Source: Podaxis mareebaensis (taxonomy: Eukaryota > Basidiomycota > Agaricomycetes > Agaricales > Agaricaceae). Taken from it: a stretch of 64,000 bases of DNA. The translations under genes were made by a program, and so were the position numbers. Shown piece after piece: positions 23,821-34,290 of the stretch (positions are counted from its first letter, which is position 1; each line of letters opens with the position of its first letter). The notes below the pieces were generated by a model. It worked only from the letters and a program-made list of their open reading frames with translations. It did no database searches and had not been told where the DNA came from. The stretch is taken from the NCBI GenBank assembly GCA_018524725.1, contig JAEUWP010000262.1, forward strand, positions 182,206 through 246,205, given 5' to 3'.

Positions 23821-24278
23821 CGATGTGGTGGATTGCCAGAGTGACAGACTGCAGTATGGACTAGAAGTGGACGCGACTATTACTGCATTGCATTTGACCC
23901 TTTTCTCTCGCTAATACCAGATATTTGAAGCAGATTTCTTTTTAGTATGCGGCCTGTGGCCTTGTTCTTTGTAGATCTGATGTCCTGAGTGCTGTCACGT
24001 TCTTGCATTTCACTCGTTTACACTATACCAGATTGCATACGCTAATGTAGCAGCATGGAATACATTGTCATGTTTTTATTTGCAGTGGAGAGGGCACGTG
24101 GCTGTGTTGATACCCCCTTTCCCTCTTGGCTCACTCCGCTATCCCCGTCTTGCCTTCTACCGCATCCGCAGTGCACATTCCCTCTCTTCCCTCGACCACC
24201 ACCACGTCGTTCGCGATCTCATTTCATCTGTCCTTGCACCATTAATTGCGTGTCCAGTCACCTGCCAACAAGCTCATA
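23821..24278. other. Intergenic region between two membrane-protein genes
   Basis: This 458 bp holds the 3' flank of the mucin-like gene and the promoter of the next gene. It contains a pyrimidine-rich stretch at about 24110-24200. No supportable gene is seen. Confidence 0.6.
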
Positions 24279-25869
24279 ATGACTCTCCTAGATCGAATAT
24301 CCGATGCAGTAACGAAACTCGTCCCAGCTAAATCTTCGAAACCGTCAGCATCCATGTCCGGTGGGATAGGCAATGGCCATGGGATGGGTGCGTTTGAAGA
24401 CGATGTGAGTGACCTTTCCATGCTTTCTCCAGCCTTTCCCAGCGTTGTGCATGCCCTGCCCAACGTCTGTCCGCATGTTCGATGTGGTGTGAAGCAGCGC
24501 CTTCATGATCGCAGCTTCCTTTTTACGTAAGCATGCTATGCTGTTCTTTCTGTCCTCAGCATGGCAGAGGATTCGGGCCAGTTAGCCTTCCTGCTTTTTG
24601 TTCCCATCTTGTGGACAATATGGATTTGGGTGCTGGACATTCCTAAGTTCACAAAGGTCTCCAAACGCTGACCCATTCCTATTCAGATGATCGTTCCCAA
24701 ACCAGTCATCGTCTTCCACGCCTCCCAAATCTTCTTCAACTTCCTCGCCATGGCTTGTTTTGCCAGTGTCGCAAGCTTCCAGGCCAAATACGGCGTTGGT
24801 CCTTGTACGTCTCTCTTTTTTAAGACGCGTCGTCGTACTAACCTGTTTAACTACGTCATAGCGGGACTCACAGGATTCACGCTATTCGTCACTATTGCGG
24901 GCATGTTTCTATCAGCATTCATGCTCCTAATACCCGTTATCTATGAAAAATATGACAAGTTTGTTCGGCTCGCTCGTGCTCTGAAAGAAGTACGCGTCGG
25001 GTTTATTCTCACGGGTACTGGAACTACATTCAGTCTGTTGATTGCGTGAGTTTCTCTCTTGGTTTATTTCCCGGGGCTTCAACTGACAACATTATATCAG
25101 TTTCATCGTGACCATTTCTGCTTGGACCCAGCCGGGATGTAAAAACCCTGACAACGACCCCAGTGCGGAGGAGAAAGGTGACGATTTCAAGGCAGGCTTG
25201 CCTGGGTGGTGTAACACCAAGAAGGCCGGTGCCATATTTCTTTGGCTAGCTTTTGGTATGCCTATGATCTGCTTCTTTCTATCGTTATCCTGATGGTTTG
25301 CAGGGTTTTGGGCTGCATCCCTCGTCTATCTCGTTCTCCAGTGGCGCTCTGGCAAACTTGGTGCGCCACGTGATCCTCCTTTCCGTCCACCCCAAGAGCA
25401 ACACGATGTTGAGGAAGGAGAGGAGGAGGAAGAAGGCTACACTTCAATCCCTCCCATTCGTCAATCTTCCGTTGGCGCGTCGTCTTCCGCTCGTTATGAT
25501 TCACCCAGTGCAGCAAACCCCTTCTCTGACTCGAATCAATATTCTGCTCCGTCGGCCTCTGGTTATACCCCTGCATCAACCGCTCAGCCTTTGGCCGGGC
25601 GCCCAAGCATGGATGCGTACGGCGCGTTTTCAGACCCTGCACCTACCGGTTTCGGTACAGCCTCCCCTAACTATAGTTCTGCATACGGCACTGCATCGCC
25701 TGCGCGCACAGCAACGAGTGGACCTCCAATTATTCCCGAACCTGATCTTGGCCCTCGTGTCAGCAGAACGATGCAATATGCGGACCCTTATGCCGCTGTA
25801 CGTGCCTCTGTCTCTGGACAAGCACCGTCGTCACCTCCCAGTTATGAAAACTACACTGGATACCGCTAG
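24279..25869 (+). CDS. Four-span MARVEL-like membrane protein with disordered tail
   Basis: Four hydrophobic segments can be read: VIVFHASQIFFNFLAMACFA, GFTLFVTIAGMFLSAFMLLI, a third ending SLLIAFIVTISAW, and AIFLWLAFGFWAASLVYLVL. The loop before span 4 has Cys residues (QPGCKNPDN and PGWCNT) that could form a disulfide. The cytosolic tail (about 170 residues) is acidic, then Ser/Pro/Tyr-rich. This is the topology of MARVEL/SUR7-like fungal membrane organisers, but no exact family is claimed. Internal introns at about 24806-24861, 25047-25100 and 25257-25303 restore the frame. The 5' end is uncertain: either exon 24279-24404 joins 24687 across a 282-nt intron, or translation starts at the ATG at 24687. 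Confidence 0.75.
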
Positions 25870-26154
25870 GACGGGATATGTTAATATTTGCATTCTCATG
25901 GACATACTGTTTGTTCTTTGTTCATTTTTATATATTTGTAATGTCCGCTCGCTGCTGTAATGATGCTGCTTTCAACATCTACACAAACGACCAGATTCAT
26001 TTTATGTTTACACCGGCTATGCAGTCAACAAAAGCAAGATAAAGGGACAATATATACACATAGATAGTCAGGACACCAGGATGAGATGAATCCATGAAGA
26101 CAATAGATAGTTTCCATCCTCCCTCCACCCACCCAATAGTACGCAAAAGTATGG

Positions 26155-29100
26155 CTAGCCTTTCCCTATAAGGTCCTGATGAGCTTCAGGGGATCCCTCT
26201 TTTTCTTCACCTTCTACATAACCCGTTTCCATAATCACAGGTGTTCCACCGGCACCTCCATGGGCAAGGAAACTTTGGTTCCTGCTCCTCATCCCTGTGC
26301 CCACATAAAGACCATCGTCCGGTTCATCCTCGTTATCCCCATTCAATTCGTCGGATTGTTGGGCAATCCAAAGTTCTTCGCCAAGTGTTAACCGTCTCCT
26401 AGGCTGAGCCTTTGGTGCGGAGGGCAATTTATAAGAAGTAGTACGCAGGCGTGTTGACGGGACTGGAATTCTCGAAGGTGGTGGACGAGGACGAGGAGCC
26501 CGAGATTCATTAAAGACGTCGGGTGTATCTGATGACGGTTTCGGTGGAGCCTGGGCAGCAGGTGCAGGAGTGGATATGGCAACGGGCGGAGTCGCGAATG
26601 TGAGCACTGGCGGTGGTTCCTGGTCTTCGTGATGGTCAGGAGGAAGCAATAGTTTCTTTGGATGAGGCGTTGACCGACGGCGACCTGGGGGATGTGGCTT
26701 GCGGGGTGATTTGTTTGGTAGAGGTGACACAGGTAGACGTTTCTTCTCGAAGATCGTCGACTCTGAGTTGGTTTTCGTTGGATCTTCGGGTGTGACAGGA
26801 TGGATTGGTACGAAGCTATCTTCGTAGTCGGCGTGTTGATCAACGTGTTGAGGGGTTTCTTGTACTTGCGCCTGTCCTTGCTCTGGCTCGTGTTCATGTT
26901 CATGTTCACGTTCTTGCTTTCGTTCTTGGACTCGCAGAAAAAGGGATTTATTCTGGATAGAACTTCGCGAACGTTCTGATGGCGAGACTGGAATGCCTGT
27001 TCCACGGAAGCGATACATATTGCGCGAAGGGAACATCGGAGGAGGCGTCGAGGGGGGTTGATCGTGTTCATCATCCCTTTCTGGGTCGTTGTCGGAACAT
27101 AGTGACGGTGTGGGAGCCTCTGGTTCTGTGGTTTGCGTCGGCCAGCTAGGGGCTGATGGTCCTTGATCGCTCGTGGCTGGCTCTGTGGAAGAGCTAGAGG
27201 GTTCGGAGAATAGGCCAACTGGAGAAGCTGATGAACCCGAAGAAGAGGACTGTGTTTGCACTTGTATTTGACTGGTCAATTGAACAGCTGGCATCAGGGG
27301 GCGCTTCTGAGGTAGATCTGCGCAAAGGTCAGCCGGTAGCTTAGATTGTGTCAGAAAATAGCTTACCACGGGTGCTTTGAGGCCCACTCTCAAGAGTATC
27401 TTGCCTCTTGCGCTTGTCGCCTGCCCGAGGAACAAGTGGTGCAGGAGCAGCAGAGCGGAAAGGTCGGGGAGCGGTCAGACTTCGGGACAAAAAGCTCGCA
27501 TCCTCGTCAATGCGTGTTGCGTCATCTGTTCTTGAGGCTTTGAAGGACGAGTTGCCTCCACCAGATAGTGCCCTCGAGGAGCCAGAGGAGAACGAGTTGG
27601 ACGAGTCTAAGTCCCTCCCAGTTTTCCGCAGCCTAACAGACTTCATCTCCTGTAGAAAAGCTGCCATCTTGTCGGGCGTAACTCCGATTGTGGGCTGGCC
27701 TTGACGACGGGAGACGCGTGGGGGGTTTATAGGTTTCTCCTTTGGTGTTGGTTGATGATTCAACGAAGCTCTAGCAGCTGTGAAGAGAATGCTCGCATCA
27801 TCCATAACAGTTGGTAGTTGACGGATAGCTTCATTCGGCGGTGGTGGCGGAGGCGGAGGCGGAGGAGGGGGAGGGGGAGGGAAGAACATTGAATCGTTTT
27901 GAGACGGTCTTCTAGCAAGCTTCGGAGGTGTTAGAATGACTTCTAAGTCGAGACAACCAGACCCACCTCTTCTCTAAGTAATCGAATCTCTTCTTCTAAC
28001 TGGCGTATTCGCTCTTTATCCCGCTCCTTCTCTCTTTCCGCCGCATGGGGGTCAAAATCTTGAGGCTCCTCCGTCTGTTGTCGTTCACGCCTCGTTTCGT
28101 TCTCTAGTTGTTGTCGAATTGCTTGCTTGAGCTCTTGTTCCTTGCCTCTAACACGTAACTCTCCTGATGCTTCGTGCTCGGAGTGGTCGGAATTTGCGTC
28201 CGTCAAGTCAACGGCACGTTGTTTTCCTTTGGCCTTATGAGAAAGGGTAGTGTCGGAAGACCTTCCCGGGGAGGTGTGTATCATGGCTTTTCCTCTGTCT
28301 TTGATAGGTGTTGTTCCGTTGATATTAGGAAGAAGGATAGAAGGATCTGCATTATTCTCTCCGACATGGAACCTCTGGATAGCGGTTTTGACAGGGGAAT
28401 TTGACGAAGGCGAATTAGACATTCTGAACGCAAGAGGTTTCGATGGCCCAGCCTCCGGAGGTGGTTCCGCGCGTCGGGAATGAGAAGAGGAAGAAGGGGT
28501 AAATCTCACTTTGTGAAGGTTATCTGCGGATCTGAAGAGCGGTTCAGGATCCATGGACGGAGAACGTGGATAAAGGGAGCCAGGCATAGTGATTGATTTT
28601 CTTCGTTTCAACCCAGGCTTGGGTAGCGGTGGCGGGCCCATTATTTCGCGTTCTGGTTGAAGATGTTTAGGTTTTGGGGCAGGCGTGTCGGCATCTAGAG
28701 TTGGATATGGTTCGAGTCGGGTAGGAGGGAACTGAGCCCATACGACGCACCTTCGTCGGGTGCAGGAGAGGGAGTACGCGAGACGCGTCTTCTACTTTTA
28801 GGAATGTAGGGTTCTGGTTCACGCCTGCGCTTTCGATGACCTTTCGACGTTGAACGGTCTTCACCCTCTCCCCCGCGCCGAGAATGAGGTTCGCTGTCTT
28901 CAGATTCATATTCGCTCGAAGACGACGACGGAGTGGGCTCGCGTTTTCTTGACCGCTTTCTGCGTTTGCGTGATCGGGACGAGGAGGACTTGGTGGACCT
29001 TGAGCGTTGTGGTCCCTGAAGAAAACGCGTCAATTATGAACGAGGGCGGAAGTAGGACAGGAATATGTACTTCTGGGACTTGGCCCCCGGTTGCAGTGGT

Positions 29101-29181
29101 AACAAAGGATTCTAGTTCTCTGGCGAGGAAGCCAAATACGCCGGATAAGATACCAGAGGAGGAGGGGTCCTGGCTGGACAT
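26155..29181 (-). CDS. Large disordered protein with RS-like, coiled-coil and poly-proline segments
   Basis: Not recognised as a named family. In order: a short N-terminus (SGILSGVFGFLARELESFV); an Arg/Ser-rich basic region ([14 protein letters not shown]) suggesting nuclear targeting; a Ser/Pro region; a strongly charged coiled coil ending REKERDKERIRQLEEEIRLL; a run of 15 or more prolines; a conserved-looking segment TIGVTPDKMAAFLQEMKSVRLRK; more linker; and a C-terminal part with RRRLTLGEELWIAQQSDEL. Introns lie near 29034-29075, 28650-28750, 27890-27955 and 27310-27365. Length is roughly 950 aa. The poly-Pro tract could bind profilin or SH3/WW domains, and the Arg/Ser region could point to splicing bodies, but neither is established. 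It is divergent from the MMTAG2 gene, 146 bp apart. Confidence 0.7.
27837..27882 (+). repeat. G-rich GGN tract encoding poly-proline on the minus strand
   Basis: A 46-base run of GGC/GGA/GGG triplets lies on the plus strand and ends in three runs of three to five G. The minus strand encodes the 15-proline run of the disordered protein. The plus strand satisfies the simple pattern for a G-quadruplex. Confidence 0.8.
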
Positions 29182-29327
29182 TCTTGTGGGAGTGATAGAG
29201 CAGCTTCAAACACAACCCGCACTCTGACCATCATACACAAACAATGGTAAACACACCCACCAGCGTTGGATTGAGTTGACGATTGAATACCACCTTCCCC
29301 TTCAACTTTCGTACCTCTCCCAACACC

Positions 29328-30139
29328 ATGTTTGAGCCAATCAGAGGAGGTACCCGCGGTGGCCAGGCAGAGTTCAAGTGGTCGGATGTTTCGGCGGACA
29401 AAGACAGAGAAGTGAGTTATTCAACCCTAAAACCTAGGCACGCAACTCATCATGCCTCCAGCATTATCTTGGTCACAGCATCAACGCCCCAACTGGCAGA
29501 TGGCAGAAAAACAAAGATATCCACTGGTATAACCGCGAGAAGCAAGATACAGAGGAAGAGAAAGCTGCTGAAATCAAACACATCAAGCAACTCGAGGCTG
29601 ATGCTCTGGCCGTAGCACTGTGAGTGACCTTCAACTAGGAGCCACCTCCTCCCCTTAGAAAGAATTTCGATTGCAGGGGTTTTGAACCAGCTCCAAAAGG
29701 CGCGGTCGAGGAATCCTCGTCATCTGGTGTTCAGTCTAAGATGGAGACAGACGAACAGGCTCTTCAGAGAGCACAAGAGAAGGAAGAAAAAAAGCGAAGA
29801 AAGGCCGAGAGAAAGGAGGAAAAGAAGGCTAAGAAGCTGGCAAAACTGGAACGTAAAGCACGCGAGCGTGGTGAAGATTCGGACTCTTATTATCGGCGGT
29901 CAGGAAGAGATAGGTCTCGCTCAAGGTCACCCAGACGGAGAGGCTCCTCACGGTCAAGATCACCCAGCCGACGCAGTCCTACTCGCCGGTCGCAAAGTCC
30001 TGAGCGGCGGCCCGTACATCGCTTGGAACGCAGAACCGGTGGTGATTATGACGAAGAGGAGAGGGAGCGGGAACGGGAGAGAGATAGACGACGTTGGAAT
30101 ATGAATGCTCGACGGGAGCTGCCCTCCAGTCACCGATGA
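29328..30139 (+). CDS. MMTAG2-type (multiple myeloma tumor-associated protein 2-like) protein
   Basis: Exons 29328-29411, 29462-29619 and 29677-30139 give 234 aa. The N-terminal module MFEPIRGGTRGGQAEF...[25 protein letters not shown] matches the conserved eukaryotic MMTAG2 domain almost exactly. It is followed by an acidic/Lys-rich coiled segment and a C-terminal RS domain (RSRSPRRRGSSRSRSPSRRS), then an Arg/Glu tail. The family is nuclear and heavily phosphorylated, and is linked by its RS composition to pre-mRNA processing; a biochemical function is not established. The start is fixed by the family N-terminus. It is convergent with OLA1, 90 bp apart. Confidence 0.9.
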
Positions 30140-30229
30140 TCCACGCATGGACTGCTAACTTATTTATGAACCTGCATCGTAATATACTCGTATAGCACTC
30201 CGTTGTATTTACATTACCGCTCACAAGAC

Positions 30230-32122
30230 CTATGCACCCGCCTTCCAGTAAGCGATGTCACCATCGACCACTGTGATGACATGAGTTAGATACGTTTTTT
30301 GTTTCTCCGAGAACACTCACTTTCATATGGCTTGCCCTGTTGTCTGAGCTTGCCGGCAGCCTTGACAGCGGCTTCGCTTCCGTGTTCTTTGAGATCATCG
30401 TAAGACATAATTTCACCGCAAACAAATTTGTTCTCAAAGTCAGAGTGGATGACACCAGCAGCCTGAGGTGCCTTTGTGCCTCTGCGAATTGTCCAGGCAC
30501 GAACTTCATCTGGCCCACAGGTGAAATAACGGATGAGCTACGGGCTAAGTCAGCAGGTATCTCGCAAACCAAGTATAGGATGCGACGAACATCGAGACTC
30601 GAGTAACCGGCTTGGGTGATCTTGGGAAGGGCACTAGTAGTGCTGAGCTTCTGCTCCTCTTCCTTCTTTTCCTCTGGGGATAGACGTCCAAGGCGTTCTT
30701 CTAAAGCCACGGAAAAAGGTATGAGAGGATCACCGGGGTTGTTTTCGTCAATCCAAGCCTTGATCTTGGGAAGCCTTTCCCATATAAGATGAGAGAAAAA
30801 ACTAACAATGCACAAATGTGAACCCACCATTTGTTCTTTTTCCTGACATAGTCTCTCTCACTCAAGTTGACAAGGTATGTGACGGGCTTGGCGGTCAAGA
30901 GTTGTAGGCTGTTGACAACATCGATCTGGAACAGCCCCGTGAGTACGAAGTCAAACAAGACATTAACACAGGACGAGAATCAGTGGGAACACAAATTTCA
31001 CGAGAATGCGGGGCGTTACTCCCTCTTCAACGAGCTGGGTTTTCGAGCCTGGTGCTCTTTTTCATCCGAAATAATGAAAGAACATGAACGTGTGATAATC
31101 ACCTGAAAATGAGTCATCAGTAAGGGAAAGGGCGAGAACCGTGACAAAAGATAAGTCAGAAATGGGTACGTATTTCACTGGTTGTAGGGGCGTTACTCCC
31201 TCCTCAAAGAGCTGGGTTATTCGAGCAATGCTCTTTTTCATCCCAAGGACAATATGGGTTCTGAAACTTACCTCTTTGTTTGTCCACTCAGCTTTACGAA
31301 CATCCTTGTTGTCAACAGTAAGGACTTTATAGACCTTCTCTACTGTGGCCTGCTCGATGGTGAGCCTCAGTCGATACGGGACGGAAATAAATGGAAACGC
31401 GTACAAGCTCCTCCTTCTTGGCCTTGTCAGCCAAGCTCGTGGAACCCAAAGATCTCGTGGTCTTCCTCATATTGTCCAGAGCTTTCTCGACCCACTCAAT
31501 ATCCTTGAGTCTAAGTTCCGTTTGAATGATCTCCATGTCACGGATGGGGTTGACATCTCCTTCCACGTGGGTGACTTCGTCGTCGTCGAAGGCACGAACG
31601 ACTTGGAAGATACCGTCAACAGCACGAACATGAGACAAAAAAGCATTTCCGAGACCAGCTCCGGTAGATGCACCCTATGAAAGCAAGGCTTAAGGAGCGT
31701 ATGAAAGGCAGCAAAATTTTACATACGGCCGTCAAACCGGCAATGTCAATGCAGGTAAGGTGGGCGGGGACCTTGGAAACCGGCTTGTAGACTTCGCAAA
31801 GCCAGTCGAAGCGAGGATCCGGGACAGGAATCCGAGCTTCTTCTGGGTTTATCGTAGCGTAGGGAAAGTTGGCGGCCTTGCCGAGATCTTGTAGTCATAT
31901 GAGTGACGAGAGTCGACATTGAGCGTTGAAACGTGACGGACCGGTTTCTGACAAGACGTTGAAGAAGGAGGACTTTCCGACATTGGGGAGACCTAGATAG
32001 ATGTGAAGGGACGAAAGGGAAGGAAGGGCGGAGAACAAACCTACGATTCCGATCTTGAGGTTGTTACCGGGTCGCCCAAGAAGAGCTCTTTTTTCCTGGG
32101 GAGCGGCCTTCTTTGGCGGCAT
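30230..32122 (-). CDS. OLA1: Obg-like ATPase 1 (YchF family)
   Basis: Cytosolic P-loop nucleotidase that prefers ATP and is linked to ribosomes, translation control and stress. It starts [28 protein letters not shown]; the P-loop [11 protein letters not shown] is completed after the first intron. Then [17 protein letters not shown], the Walker B-type [27 protein letters not shown], and [15 protein letters not shown]. The noncanonical base-specificity region [13 protein letters not shown] follows, and the C-terminal TGS-like domain runs [28 protein letters not shown], ending at TAG 30230-30232. Length is about 390-400 aa, as usual. One intron (30926-31271, 346 nt) is far longer than the rest and consists of two similar halves, described separately. 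Confidence 0.95.
30926..31271 (-). repeat. Head-to-tail duplicated intron inside OLA1
   Basis: The region spliced out between NKE and IDVVNS splits cleanly into two copies on the minus strand: 31271-31103 (169 nt, gtaagt...ttttcag) and 31102-30926 (177 nt, gtgatt...gttccag). Each has its own GT start and AG end, and the junction reads cag/gtgatt. The copies share a core of about 60-100 nt (plus-strand positions about 31008-31076 and 31186-31244, containing ggggcgttactccctc and tgctctttttcatcc) placed at similar distances from each 5' end. This arrangement fits tandem duplication of one complete intron. Confidence 0.8.
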
Positions 32123-32340
32123 TCTTTTCTTTGCGAAAAACGGAGAAGAGGTTGAAAAGCGAGCTGGGCGTAGTTGGAAGAGAGAAAAAGAGAGAGAACG
32201 CAGCCCAGCTCGATCTACCAGGAATCGATCAATCATCGCCAAAAATGGATGTGGTACAAATGGCATTTCGAAAAAAACACACCGCTTCTGCACTTTCACA
32301 TCACGTGTGCTCCCTAATTAATATGACGCGCCTCGCTTGC
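32123..32340. promoter_or_regulatory. Divergent promoter region of OLA1 and the OBAP gene
   Basis: This is 218 bp between the OLA1 start (32122, minus) and the proposed OBAP start (32341, plus). It contains a palindromic E-box CACGTG at 32302-32307, a possible bHLH or bZIP site. Shared control is inference only. Confidence 0.4.
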
Positions 32341-33331
32341 ATGATGACATCAGACATACCGCTCAAGCGCCCACCACCTCTTCCTATGGATCCCTCACAG
32401 AAGCAATCCATCTACCATTCCTCCCTTTATAGCGCCGCGGGGTCTGCTATGATGTCCTTTGAACCCATCAAGGGCATACACCAGCACCTCTGTGCATTCC
32501 ACACATACTCGTTTGTGCTATTCAGACTCAGAGCCAAACCCCACTTTACCGACTGCCCTTAGATATGATCGCAGCCGCCACGTTGAGGCACACCACTATT
32601 GCACCCACCTTTCGAAAGATTTCCATCAATGTATTATCTATGACTCGGACAGCCCAAATGCCAAGTTAATTGGCATAGAGTACATTGTGTCTGAGACGGT
32701 GCTCCTGACTTTACATCTCGGCCATCAATGTCGGTGCTCATTCATTCAGTAGATATTCGAATCATTGCCCAAGGAAGAGAAGAAATACTGGCATTCGCAT
32801 AAATACGAGGCCCGTCACAACCTCCAACTGGTTTGTTTCTAGTCTCACAGATTGACAGATCGAAAGTGGACTGTTGCAAATCGAGGTGAGACAATGATAG
32901 GCCTTCCCCCATTCACTTTGGCTCATCGTCTTCACAGGCTAAGGGTATTGTTCCGGGTGAGTATCACCGCTGTTGTACCTCGCAATTCGAATCGCTGAAA
33001 GGCTTTAGGTTTTGTAATCGACATGGCAGAACAGCCAGCCATGCTCGAACTCCAGAAAACATACGGAAAGACCATTCACACATGGGCAATTGATGTCTCG
33101 CCGGACTTGCCCTTAGGACCGCCCCATCTGATGGGGTCCTACACGTCGGACGAACAAGTGCCACATGAAATGGTGAATGCCCGGGACAATCGGGTCGGGG
33201 TGTCGACAGAGGCCCAAAGAGACTATCGCAAAAAATATTTACCGCCTTACGAGAAGAGCGAAGATGCGGACGAGTGGGAGAAGAGTGGGAAAGGAGTGCA
33301 ATTTATAGCAAATGAAGTGGAGTTGGCTTGA
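32341..33331 (+). CDS. Oil body-associated protein-like (DUF1264/OBAP family)
   Basis: Reconstructed exons read FEPIKGIHQHLCAFHTYS, then YDRSRHVEAHHYCTHLSKDF, QCIIYDSDSPNAKLIGIEYIV, IFESLPKEEKKYWHSHKYE, a short segment near 32860-32955, and GFVIDMAEQPAMLELQKTYGKTIHTW...LMGSYT. The ordered motifs HLCAFH, HHYCTH, LIGIEY and HSHKYE are diagnostic of the OBAP/DUF1264 family. In plants OBAP1 sits on lipid droplets and affects oil-body stability; the fungal role is unknown. The stop is TGA 33329-33331. The start is either 32341 (MMTSDIPLKR) or the in-frame 32323. At least four introns are needed. One downstream of WHSHKYEARH is not exactly placed. Confidence 0.85.
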
Positions 33332-33446
33332 GGGGAGCCTGTCAGAGGTGACCGTAATACCTGCAGACTTTGCACGTGACTGTTATAGTAGACTATTACA
33401 ACTCCCCATCCAGAAGAGTTCAGCGAACAACTTTCCATTCACTTCC

Positions 33447-34148
33447 ATGAACATCCTACGGTTCCTCTTCTGCGTCTCTCTTACTCTCCTTTCCTCTGCA
33501 CAGACACAGACAATTGTTGATCCGTAAGGCGATTTTGCATGGTTTTCCAGGAAGAAGACTCTGAATTTCGGTCTCCTTTCAGGGCAGGCAACAGTGTGGT
33601 TGTCGTTGCAACAACAGACGCTGCAGGTGCTCCCTCAACCCAGACAATGTAGGCGGTTTTTGCTTGTGTCGCCCGCACATCCAACTCACTCGAATCTCAG
33701 CACAACGTTACCACCTGCTGGCCAGGCAACACAGACAACCACACCACCTGGTGCGCCTCCGCAAGCCACCACCACCCCGGCCACACCGACAACCACACCC
33801 ACCGCTACAACCCAAACAACAGTGGCACCAGCCGCTCCTCCAGTACAGGGACCTGTTGGACAGCCTGATCCAACCCCAAATGCTGCAGGCGGTGTTACAC
33901 CCTACACGTATACTACTGTGATCAACGGTGTCACAACTGCCATTGCTGATAATTTTACTCCTACGAATCCGAGAACGACACCATTTACACCAACGGGAAC
34001 TGGTACAGTCTGGGATTACAGCCAGTGGCTGGCTAGCTTTGCCCCCCAAGCGACGGCTGGCCAAAATGCGGGACACCGACACCACGTTTCAGACTGCTTC
34101 GTCCTGATGGCATCGGTGCTCGCCATGCATTATGGACTGTTGTTATGA
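33447..34148 (+). CDS. Secreted Thr/Pro-rich, probably GPI-anchored surface protein
   Basis: Three exons are used: 33447 to about 33523, about 33584-33648, and about 33700-34148. Residues 1-19 (MNILRFLFCVSLTLLSSAQ) form a signal peptide. A Val/Thr segment and about 70 residues of Thr/Pro/Ala repeats (TTPATPTTTPTATT) follow. The apparently folded or at least non-repetitive stretch is TPYTYTTVINGVTTAIADNF and VWDYSQWLASFAPQA. The C-terminal 20 residues are hydrophobic (CFVLMASVLAMHYGLLL) after a small-residue region, as in GPI signals. No enzyme motif is present. It is probably a cell-wall or plasma-membrane surface protein of fungal-specific type. Confidence 0.8.
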
Positions 34149-34290
34149 ACTGCTAGAATACTTGACGACACGACGGACATGATATGATGAATAGGACTTT
34201 GTATTATAGAATCAGGGTTGATTACATACCACGAACAGTGATATCCGCGTAGTGTGACTAATTGAATGCATCTGTTCTCTGACCTCTCTA

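Noticed and set aside
24405..24686. Possible small exons between the first MARVEL-like exon and 24687
   Set aside because: Candidate segments such as 24559-24655 run into a stop in the phase required by the preceding exon, so a long intron or a later start is simpler.
31062..31406. 114-codon minus-strand frame within OLA1 as a separate gene
   Set aside because: It spans an OLA1 exon and the duplicated intron; the non-exon part is intron sequence without any domain.
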